DNA of 64,000 nucleotides from Petrosia ficiformis (lineage: Eukaryota; Porifera; Demospongiae; Haplosclerida; Petrosiidae). The notes under the pieces were generated by a model that did no database searches, was not told the origin of the DNA, and worked only from the letters and a program-made list of their open reading frames with translations. The stretch's first letter is position 1. The number at the start of each line of letters is the position of its first letter. Both the position numbers and the translations under genes were made by a program. Location of the stretch: NCBI GenBank assembly GCA_947044365.1, contig OX345636.1, forward strand, positions 38,443,200 through 38,507,199, in the 5' to 3' direction. Below are positions 32,891-41,529 of this stretch, piece after piece.

Positions 32891-34019
32891 TCTCCGAGGA
32901 ATGATCGCCCTGGTTTCACCACCTTGGCTGCATGGTTTAGATGCCCAACTAGAGATTGCAAGTCTCGCTTCTTACAAGAGTGTCTTCCTTGCCAGGTAGC
33001 TATTAATGACTGTAGTCGGCGAAGTTTAACAGCCGGCAAACGGCATTGCAACCTCGCTGAGTCAATCTCAATCCCAAGAAAGGTGAGCATTGTACAAGCT
33101 TGTTCATTGCTATTGGTACTCCTAACACATGGCAGCATTGTAGAAAGCTGTGATAGTAGTGCTCGCAAATGGGGCTGTCTGATGGGCCTACCATAAAGAA
33201 ATCATCCAGGTAATGGGCTACTCCATGCTGGTATGCTATCCATGCCAAGGCATCTACCAACGCTGAAAAAATTTTTGGTGCTGACCGTAATCCAAAGGGT
33301 AAGGCCATGTCAAGGAATACCTTACCGTCCCACTTGACACCCAACAGGGGTCTGTCTTCTGGGTGGATGGGGACAACCCTGTATGCACTCTGCAAGTCAA
33401 CCTTACACATGAGTGCGTTTGCCCCGTGCATCACGAGTAATTGGATGGCATCATCAACCTTACAGTATTGTAAGGAGCAGAGATCTGGTGAGATACCATC
33501 ATTAATGCTGGGGTGACGTGGAGAGGAGAGATCTGTGATTAGTCTCCATTTTCCAGGTTGAGATTTGGGGACCAATCCTAACGGGCTCACATGACAATTC
33601 TGGATCAGATGAGCGGGAACCTGTGGTGAGAATCGGCCCAATTTTCGCTCCAGAGTTAAATAGTCCTCGACAGCACTTGGTCTCAGCCTCACAGATGGGT
33701 GATTGCGTGGTGATGAATGGAGGGTGATTGATCGCTCCATACCAACCCTAAATCCCTCTTGTATACCCCTTAGTAAGTAGTTGACAAACTGTTGGTCTGG
33801 ATGTGCCTGCAAGTATTGAGACCATGCTAAAGGGTGTAAGGGGGTGGAGATTGGGTGGGATGCACTCCACTTAGCCATAGCTACTGTCGGTGATCCACGA
33901 CAGGCATCCAAAGCCAGGAGCTCTCTGCTGTAGCGGTAGGTTCCATCAATCACACCACAGATCCCTGTGAGATGATGTAGAAATGAATTACCTGTACACC
34001 CATACCCTATATGTGTCAT
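32887..34019 (-). CDS. Reverse transcriptase of the Ngaro-type element (frame broken near 33095)
   Basis: Frame 33003-34019 carries the RT core: LIQNCHVSPLGLVPKS, WRLITDLSSPRHPS, KVDLQSAYRVVPIHPEDR, ALPFGLRSAPKIFSALVD and the catalytic box HYLDDFF. A second frame, 32887-33168, continues with LTFLGIEIDSA, VGHLNHAAKVVKPG and then a stop. The shift between them near 33095 and another near 32893 break the polymerase. An AG acceptor near 33962 (CATCTCACAG before the codons for ICGVID) suggests that the first codons may be supplied by splicing from the gag-like exon; this is inference. Confidence 0.85.
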
Positions 34020-34160
34020 ACATGCACCATGCGACTGGTCATAATAACTTTCTCATATGTTAATGATGGTAATAGACATGATCAAATTTAACGCAAAACA
34101 AATAAATAATGAATAGATAACACAACACTGCTTATAGACTAATTAGGTCCTGTCCTGTAT

Positions 34161-35119
34161 TTACAAAGTAGGCCGCTGCCTACGTTGGTCCTGCGGTGGG
34201 TGACGAGAGTAGTTGGGACGGGCACCAGCCTTGTACTCAGACGTGTCCAGAGTATCCACACAATCACGAGCCCTATGGCCAAAAATCCTGCAGGTTGCAC
34301 ATTTGTGTTTGAATGTGCAGCTCCCTGGGTACGCACAGCGGCCTTTGTTCCACGATACACAAATCCTATCGAGAGTCTCCGGTCGCATTCTGTGAGGCAG
34401 TGGAGAACGACTTTGTGTTTCGGATGTCCCCAGGGTGCGAGGTATGGGTGGCTCCCGTACTGACCGCAGAGCACAGTCCTGTGAAGAGTGATCCACCTCC
34501 TGACAGAGAGTGCAGAAGGTACCCTGATCTGTACGCGCCCCAAGAAAGGTTGATGCTACCAGGCTGGGGCTGAGGGCATTCCACTGGATACATTGGTCTG
34601 CAGCTGCTTGCTGCCTGAAGATACGGTCATACTCTATCCATCCTGACCCCCCATACCGGCGAGCTTCTCTTAACACCAGGCGAGCATAGGTGAGAAGTCC
34701 CCTCACAAACTGGTCATCTGTCCTAACTGCACAGTATGCCAGAAAACAATATACCCACGTGAGGATGGAGGATATGCCACGTAGTCTAGGATGGGATCCC
34801 GAGGATTGGTGAAGTACTGGTGTGTTTGGCTGCACCTCCTCCAGCTGACGCAGCAGTGTGATGTTATCAGTGAGGAGCTCCCTCATCTCCACAAATTCAC
34901 CCCTCCTAATTCTCCCAACCAGTCTGGAAGGTAGAGGGGTCAAGGACAGTGACAGCAGTAGTGGCTGTGTGGCGGAGCTGGTCTGCGGGAGACTAGTGAC
35001 TGGTGAGAAGGGTGACAACAGGGCTGTAGAGGGAGTGGCAGATGGTATGGCAGTCATTAGTGGGACATCAGATATTCTGGCTGGTGATGGTGTGACACCC
35101 AAGCCTGAGGGCACTCCGT
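34161..35119 (-). CDS. Gag-like protein with zinc knuckles, second exon
   Basis: Open frame of about 320 codons with Pro/Ser-rich N-terminal sequence (SGLGVTPSPARISDVPLM). It has a capsid-like middle and then two Cys/His motifs: CTLCQEVDHSSQDC and CVSWNKGRCAYPGSCTFKH, followed by CATCRIFGHRARDC (CCHC-like). A pyrimidine-rich acceptor (CCTTGCCAG) lies at its 5' edge near 35120. It joins in phase with the donor near 36035 of the upstream exon. Zinc-knuckle proteins of this kind bind the element RNA. Confidence 0.75.
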
Positions 35120-36035
35120 CTGGCAAGGAGAAAGGTGAAGGGTGTAAATAAATAAATGATGTGTCAGCCAACATGCTAGCATGACAGTGCATGACAACAG
35201 CCCTGATGCTACAAAGGGGGGGGGGGGGGGGTGGGGAGCTTGTGCTGTTGTCAAGCTATAATGAGACTATTGGCTTAGTTAGGTGCCAGACAAGGCACCC
35301 ACACTGTGAACTGTCTACATGCAGGTGGCTAAAAACACCCCCACCCCCACCCCCAATTTACCAGTCCACCTGGTACAGCCAACTCTAATGTGCCTAGTCT
35401 GTGCTACTGATGTCAATAGGCATGTCAGCACTGTCAGGTGCATTAGTCTTTGGTATTCCAAATAGCCTAGCTAAGTGCCAGGCAAGGCACCCAACTGTCT
35501 GTGTCAAGGGTACATACTACTGTCTGAGTTGGATAGGCACCAATGCCATTCCATTTTGTCTGTGGCTATCCAAGTTGACTCGAGAATGACATATGACCAT
35601 GACCAGATAGGCCCTGGCCTGGTAGACTGTACTTTGGCCCGCCACAGCACTGTCTAGAACTATGTTGTAGGCAACAACCGAAGGGGCCAACAGCCTACGT
35701 TAGTCTAGCATGGTACCACCTAACCTGTAGCGAGAGTTGTCTAGTGTACACAGTGGCAACCATCGTTATCCCATGTCAAATGGACGGCCTGCCTTAGGTT
35801 TGCTGACTATTTGGCACCTTAGGAGGTATGCCAGACAGGGCTCATCAAACCTGGTCTGGTGACCTAGGCTATGCAAACCTGTGTCCCACCCAAAACTACA
35901 ACAGACCCTAGGCAACACAGCACCATGACACAACTAGCACAACTACTAACGCAGTAATGCTTGCATGGGGCACACCCGGTGCTGTGTCGCCAATAATGTG
36001 CACGTGTGTGTGTGTGCGTGCAATTACTGACTCAC

Positions 36036-36225
36036 CAGAGAGAGGCATAGTGACACACACCCCAGTCGAAGATGACGTGGAAACCGGGGTTGACGCTAGG
36101 GCAGACTGCACCCCCTCCTGGATAAGAGAACGGAGAGTAGGCAGAAGAGTAGCTATCAACTCTGGGTTTGCAGTATCTTGGTGGACATCATCGCTATCCC
36201 TACTGGATCCCGTACCATGGGCCAT
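36036..36225 (-). CDS. Gag-like protein, first exon (MAHGTGSSRD...)
   Basis: The frame starts at 36225 (MAHGTGSSRDSDDVHQD), right next to repeat A1. It contains a short amphipathic segment (LLPTLRSLIQEGVQSALA). After codons for TMPLS it reaches CTG/GTGAGTC, a strong splice donor. Splicing across 35120-36035 to the acceptor CCTTGCCAG keeps the frame (phase 1 to phase 1, giving an Asp codon at the junction). Without splicing the frame ends after about 105 codons in low-complexity sequence. Confidence 0.6.
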
Positions 36226-36236
36226 TGCTTCAATGA

Positions 36237-36452
36237 AAAGACAGACAGCTAAGACTGAATACCTAGTCTGCTAACTCATGCTATATGGCACGTGGACTCG
36301 CTTGTAGCACATGGGAGCCAGGCCTCTGCCCATTCCTCGTGATGGTCCGCTAATGTGGTCCAGCCTCATCCCACATGAAAGGGAGGCCGCGCTATTCTGG
36401 CCACGGGGCCGGCTCCATCAATGTTAACCTTGTTTAACATATTAAACATCAT
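36237..36452 (-). repeat. Ngaro split repeat A1 (5' terminus)
   Basis: Second copy of the A repeat, at the 5' end of the element in its own orientation. It shares the motif run GCCTCTGCCCATTCCTCGTG and the edge TTAAACATCAT with 30712-30928. The downstream edge stops about 12 bp from the gag-like start codon. Confidence 0.88.
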
Positions 36453-36821
36453 TAGTTATATAATATAATTATTTATATTATATATTATATAGTTACCATG
36501 GCAAATGTTTTGATGTAGATCTCGATTTGATATCGACCTTAAAGTAGTATCCTAAGATGTGATATAACCGTTGCATGCTCAGCTAAATAGATATTGCAAC
36601 CAATGAGCTTTAAAGTTAGCTGTTTCGAGTGGGTAAACTGGCTAAACACCGTCTATGTGAAACTTCACCTTCATCATACAATTCAGAATAGCTTGCTATA
36701 CTACTAAATGTGGTCTTATTTATTTAGCTGATTGTGTACAAAATAAATGAATTATATATATAATATCATTAGAGGTATAGCACAAAATTGTATTTGTTTT
36801 AGAAATAGTTTATACGTTCGC

Positions 36822-37667
36822 TTAGTCACCTATCACCCTTTGTGAACACTCTCTTGGTTTCAAACGAATAGAATGTAAAGCTTCATAAAATGGCATCTGC
36901 TCTTTAATTGTTCTCTTAACAATATCAGGCAGTTCTTCATTTGAAGGTAACGGTTTTTTGACAGTAGATTTTTGAAGTCCAGTTGTTTTTAAAAGCTGTT
37001 CATGCCAAATATCACACAAACCATTATTGAATTTGACACTGGACATAAAATGTGATGGCCATGAAGTCATTCCCGGTTTGTATTTCAGTCCTGCAGCTTC
37101 ACAATATACTTGCATCATTCCTTCAGGATCCATTAGAACATCACCAATATCAATAACAACAGGATAAGGATCGTCAAGCTTGTCTTTCACAAATTTATAC
37201 ATTTCATACTGTTGTTTAAACCCAGCTTCATTTGGGTTAAAGACATAATTAACTCCACACTCTTTATAAATTGAGAGCAGAGCCTGTGCTGGATGGCGTA
37301 TGAGAAATGTGTGTTTAGATTTCTTAAAACTATTTTGAAGAATGTCAAAACGACCTTCAATATAAAAAGACATATCTTTACAGAATACATTCTCATATTT
37401 TCCACAAGTAAGGCTGTCTTCTATTTCTTGTGCTACAGATGAAAACGTTTTTGAATCATCAACTGGAATGTGAGCATACTGAAGATTTGTACGACCTGGT
37501 CCAATATAAAAGGGTGGTGAAAATGGTTCATGAAAGAACTTCATATTTGGCAACTGTCTGATACAACATTCAAAAGCTGTTGATACACATCGTGGAGAAC
37601 ACCACAAGAATACACCGCTATTTGTCGACGTCGTGTGAATACCCTCTGTTCCTTCCATAAATTTCAA
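36822..37667 (-). CDS. Sulfotransferase-like P-loop protein, single exon
   Basis: Intact 281-codon frame. Near the N-terminus it has VFLWCSPRCVSTAFE, matching the 5'-phosphosulfate-binding loop of PAPS-dependent sulfotransferases, followed by MKFFHEPFSPPF. Around residue 120 it has HTFLIRHPAQALLS, matching the 3'-phosphate-binding segment (RHP in place of RDP). This arrangement is typical of a divergent sulfotransferase group common in marine invertebrates and sometimes mis-named as aminotransferase-like. The acceptor is unknown and the enzyme is probably cytosolic, as no signal or membrane segment is seen. Start: the first Met (MKFMEGTEG); a second Met lies three residues later. A broken copy of its 3' end lies at 29161-29303. 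A long perfect palindrome sits about 70 bp upstream of the ATG. Confidence 0.82.
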   Translation of the reverse strand: MKFMEGTEGIHTTSTNSGVFLWCSPRCVSTAFECCIRQLPNMKFFHEPFSPPFYIGPGRTNLQYAHIPVDDSKTFSSVAQEIEDSLTCGKYENVFCKDMSFYIEGRFDILQNSFKKSKHTFLIRHPAQALLSIYKECGVNYVFNPNEAGFKQQYEMYKFVKDKLDDPYPVVIDIGDVLMDPEGMMQVYCEAAGLKYKPGMTSWPSHFMSSVKFNNGLCDIWHEQLLKTTGLQKSTVKKPLPSNEELPDIVKRTIKEQMPFYEALHSIRLKPRECSQRVIGD

Positions 37668-37736
37668 CGGGTATGGATAAGTTCAACTTAGCCCATATTT
37701 CAACACGCCTACCAATTAGGAAGCATCACTGATCAT

Positions 37737-37798
37737 CCCCAGACTACCACGCCTCACGGCGAAAGGTACCTTTCGCCGTGAGGCGTGGTAGTCTGGGG
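37737..37798. repeat. Perfect 62-bp palindrome
   Basis: Two 31-nt arms with no spacer, centred on GGTACC between 37767 and 37768. The left arm begins CCCCAGACTACCACGCC and the right arm ends GGCGTGGTAGTCTGGGG. I compared the arms base by base and found no mismatch. It lies 70 bp upstream of the sulfotransferase-like ATG and could fold in its 5' leader if transcribed. Confidence 0.92.
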
Positions 37799-37840
37799 AC
37801 GAGACTAAGACCGAGAGGGCGTCTGACACACTAACACTTA

Positions 37841-37869
37841 CAGTTTCGTAACCCGGGGGCTTTTGAATA
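37841..37869. repeat. 29-bp motif shared with 41670-41698
   Basis: CAGTTTCGTAACCCGGGGGC followed by TTTTGAA occurs at both places with the same preceding CTTA. On the minus strand it ends in GTAAGT, so it could act as a splice donor. It probably marks two copies of one interspersed repeat; no full element could be delimited. Confidence 0.55.
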
Positions 37870-38738
37870 ATTCCAACCACACCTACCATGGATGTTACTG
37901 ATTGCGAGGTGTGGCTCAGCATCTCATTAAAATCAAAACCTTCGTTGCAAATGAATACAGGCAATTTGCAACTTTCTCCAACTTCTGGAGCAGTCTAACA
38001 CTCACCTCAACCTTGCTTACCAATTACTGCAAGCACAGCATCTACTCAAGTCTGCACACGAACGCTATTTGTCACTTATTGTCCCAACATCCCTTTCTCT
38101 CTCGCTAGAACCAGCTAGAAACCCAAGTCTATACATCACACAAACATCAACATAACGTTCTACTCTCCTTTCACTTTTTTTTTTTTACCCTAAGCTAACT
38201 TCAAAGTAACATAAAAGGGCGGACACTTGAATCAAAGCACCGCTAGACCACATCCAACGAAGCGTGGGCGTTTTGAACAATAGAATGCCGACATGCCGCC
38301 ACCACATTGGTATACTCTTGTAACCTACAGTAATTTGGGGTGTGGTACATCCAAGACCCAGCCATTGCAGTGAAATTTAGCAATGTAATAAGTAGGTGTG
38401 GTACTTCCTATCTGACAGGATGTTGTAAAATTACAACACTAAAAAACTGAAAGTGTTATGTGGCATAAAATATTTGCAGTGGAGTTGGTGAAATCTCTTG
38501 TGATCTTGTGGTTCTCTGAAGAACCAGGAGTGGTATACAACCACAAATTAAAAGAAAAATGACACCAACAACAGATGAAAACACAAAAACAGTGACAATG
38601 AGAACAGAAACTGGAATAAAGACACTGAAATGTCATCAGATTAAATTAACATTGTTTGACAAGTACTCGTACCCTCTGAGTCGTGGAATGATGGTCTCCT
38701 ACGTTTACGACAACTGTACCCTTCCAACAACAAGTGAA

Positions 38739-39161
38739 CTAGTTCCAATCGAAATTACACTTATGATCAAAAGCATAGTACTTGTGCAACTGATCAGTTT
38801 TATCAACTGCCCCCATAAACTTGTTGTATGCAGGCAGTAATGGGGGAACTGATTGAGCTACAAGTAGTCATGATTTTTGCCCTACTTGTTCCCTGTAAAC
38901 CTTACCCTTCATGGATTGTGGGAAAACATTCGTAACAAAGCTGACAACCTTGCGATCATGGAAAACAAAATAGTTATTCCCACCTGATGAGCAAGAGTTA
39001 TACGAACCCTTTGGAGGAGCACTGTTGTCTTTGGGGTCAGTGTCGTCTGTAGGACCTTCCATACCCGTAAATTCTGGGTACATTCCAGAGTACAGTGATT
39101 GGAGAAGGCCATGAGCTTTAGCCTCACGTTTACGATCAGAAGAAGACGAACCTGTAGACAT
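38739..39161 (-). pseudogene. piggyBac transposase fragment
   Basis: The minus-strand frame shows YNSCSSGGNNYFVFHDRK, VVSFVTNVFPQSMKGKVYR, an in-frame stop near 38868, then SVPPLLPAYNKFMGAVDKTD, QLHKYYAF and a stop at 38739. The KxVxFxTN, SMKGKV and P-x(3)-YNKxMGxVDKxD motifs are typical of the C-terminal part of piggyBac transposases and the derived PGBD proteins. The stops and the missing catalytic part show that it is a dead fragment. Confidence 0.78.
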
Positions 39162-39261
39162 GAAAAATTACATAATCATTTAATGCACTTGTAGCGTATG
39201 AATCAAAATAATTAATTATGAGCACAATTATATGCAAAACACTACACATAATTTAATTAAT

Positions 39262-40700
39262 ACGTTCATGAATATTCATGAGATTACGGTAACAACGATC
39301 AATATTGAAAGTTTGTGGTTAGTAGGTGGGATATACTCCACCCTCTACCTATGAATATAGTTAAATCTCAGTGCATTTACTTGTAAAATTGGGCCCAAAT
39401 TTAAGTAATATGCTCATGAATATTCATGAGTTTGACGTCACAATCATGAATATTCATGCTTGTGTGGTTAGTGGGTGGGGTATACTCCACCTACTACCTA
39501 TGAATATAGTTAAATCTCAGTGCATTTACATGTAAAATTGGGCCCAAATTTAAGTAATATGCTCATGAATATTCATGAGTTTGACGTCACAATCATGAAT
39601 ATTCATGATTGTGTGGTTAGTGGGTGGGGTATACTCCACCCTCTGCCTATGAATATAGTTAAATCTCAGTGCATTTACATGTAAAATTGGGCCCAAATTT
39701 AAGTAATATGCTCATGAATATTCATGAGTTTGACGTCACAATCATGAATATTCATGCTTGTGTGGTTAGTGGGTGGGGTATACTCCACCCTCTGCCTATG
39801 AATATAATTAAATCTCAGTCCAATTGCATGTAAAATTGGGCTCAAATTTAAGTAATATGCTCATGAATATTGATGAGTTTGACGTCACAATCATGAATAT
39901 TCATGCTTGTGTGGTTAGTGGGTGGGGTATACTCCACCCTCTGCCTATGAATATAGTTAAATCTCAGTGCATTTACAAGTAAAATTGGGCTCAAATTTAA
40001 GTAATATGCTCATGAATATTCATGAGTTTGACGTTACAATCATGAATATTCATGTTTGTGTGGTTAGTGGGTGGGGTATACTCCACCCTCTGCCTATGAA
40101 TATAGTTAAATCTCAGTGCATTTACATGTAAAATCGGGCTCAAATTTAAGTAATATGCTCATGAATATTCACGAGTTTGACGTCACAATCATGAATATTC
40201 ATGCTTGTGTGGTTAGTGGGTGGGGTATACTCCACCTACTACCTATGAATATAGTTAAATCTCAGTCCAATTGCATGTAAAATTGGGCCCAAATTTAAGT
40301 AATATGTCATGAATATTCATGATGTTGACGTCACGATCATGAATATTCATGATTGTGTGGTTAGTGGGTGGGGTATACTCCACCCTCTGCCTATGAATAT
40401 AGTTAAATCTCAGTGCATTTACATGTAAAATTGGGCTCAAATTTAAGTAATATGCTCATGAATATTCATGAGTTTGACGTTACAATCATGAATATTCATG
40501 CTTGTGTGGTTAGTGGGTGCGGTATACTCCACCCTCTACCTATGAATATAGTGAAATCTCAGTGCAATTACATGTAAAATTTGGGACTATATTTAATTGT
40601 TATGCTCATGAACATTCATGAGTTTGACGTCACAATGATCACTATTCATACATTGTGGTTAGTGGGTGAGGTATAGCCCACCCTCTATCTATGAATATCA
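39262..40700. repeat. Tandem array, about ten copies of a ~149-bp unit
   Basis: Unit starts are near 39262, 39408, 39560, 39710, 39857, 40006, 40156, 40305, 40455 and 40603. Each unit contains the palindrome CATGAATATTCATG (usually twice), TTTGACGTCACAATC, GGGGTATACTCCACC and TATGAATATAGTTAAATC. The first and last copies are the most diverged, as expected for array edges. No coding potential was seen. Confidence 0.9.
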
Positions 40701-40904
40701 TTGAAAGTGTTTCAAGACGACAGTTAATTTGCTCATAGTTTCGTACATTTATATTAATTTGACTACATCAAGTATAAAGTAGCATCTTAATTAAACTAAA
40801 GCTCGTGACAATTATTATTACAGGCTGTATTACAATTATTATATATACATAATATTATATATATATACATAATATATATATATATATAATATATATGTAT
40901 AATT

Positions 40905-41110
40905 ATATATATATTGTATATAGACCTGTGAATCTTTAATCCACCAGCATACTATATACTGTATATAGTACACTTACAGTTCTTATATACCACAATATAA
41001 ACCCTTGGTTTAGTGTCTTTGCAAGCTCGGGCTATATCACATCCTCAGACACTAAACCTCGGGTCTATATTTTGTATATAAGAACTGTAAGTGTACTATA
41101 TAATATACAT
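40905..41110. repeat. Diverged copy of the palindromic MITE-like family
   Basis: It shares GTATATAGACCTGTGAATCT, TAGTACACTTACAGTTCTTA and ACACTAAACCTCGGGTCTAT with 41217-41480 but lacks one hairpin arm. It lies about 100 bp from that copy, separated by a long TA run. Confidence 0.7.
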
Positions 41111-41140
41111 ATATATATATATATATATATAGATATATAT

Positions 41141-41210
<70 letters not shown>

Positions 41211-41216
41211 TATATA

Positions 41217-41472
41217 GCATGCTACCATGGCAACCGTTTGATGTGGTTAGGTCTTATATTTTTGTATATAGACCTGTGAATCTTTAATCTATCAGCATAC
41301 AATATATTGTATATAGTACACTTACAGTTCTTATATAAAACAATATAAAACCTTGGTTTAGTGTCCTCGGATGTGATATAGCCCTCGCAGGCTCGGGCTA
41401 TATCACATCCTTGGACACTAAACCTCGGGTCTATATTTTTGTATATAAGACCTGTAAGTGTACTATATATAT

Positions 41473-41480
<8 letters not shown>
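41217..41480. repeat. Palindromic MITE-like element, identical to 12457-12720
   Basis: 264 bp with the hairpin core GATGTGATATAGCCCTCGCA, then GGCTCGGGCTATATCACATC. By eye there is no difference from the copy at 12457-12720. Long (TA)n tracts lie on both sides (about 41105-41216 and 41475-41522). Confidence 0.8.
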
Positions 41481-41526
<46 letters not shown>

Positions 41527-41529
41527 ATA

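Larger units (their letters stand above)
30392..36452 (-). mobile_element. Ngaro-type tyrosine-recombinase retrotransposon (6.06 kb)
   Basis: In element orientation (minus strand) the order is A1 (36452-36237), gag-like, reverse transcriptase, RNase H, tyrosine recombinase, B1 (31135-30929), A2 (30928-30712) and B2 (30598-30392). The split direct repeats A1...B1-A2-B2 are the hallmark of PAT/Ngaro elements, and the absence of a methyltransferase domain between RNase H and recombinase favours Ngaro. The A copies differ by about three positions and the B copies by about one, so insertion was recent. Two frame breaks in the polymerase (near 33095 and 32893) suggest the copy is inactive, unless they are sequence errors. 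No target duplication is visible, as expected for recombinase-mediated insertion. Confidence 0.9.

Noticed and set aside
34185..34573. Several overlapping plus-strand frames near the gag-like gene
   Set aside because: They are shadows of the minus-strand gag-like frame, which has zinc-knuckle motifs and the right position in the element.
37716..37964. 82-codon minus-strand frame upstream of the sulfotransferase-like gene
   Set aside because: It mostly translates the 62-bp palindrome and a repeat shared with 41670-41698, so it is unlikely to be a gene.
39262..40700. Tandem array considered as a CRISPR array or coding repeat
   Set aside because: The ~149-bp period is all repeat with no spacer, and frames are interrupted by stops in every unit.
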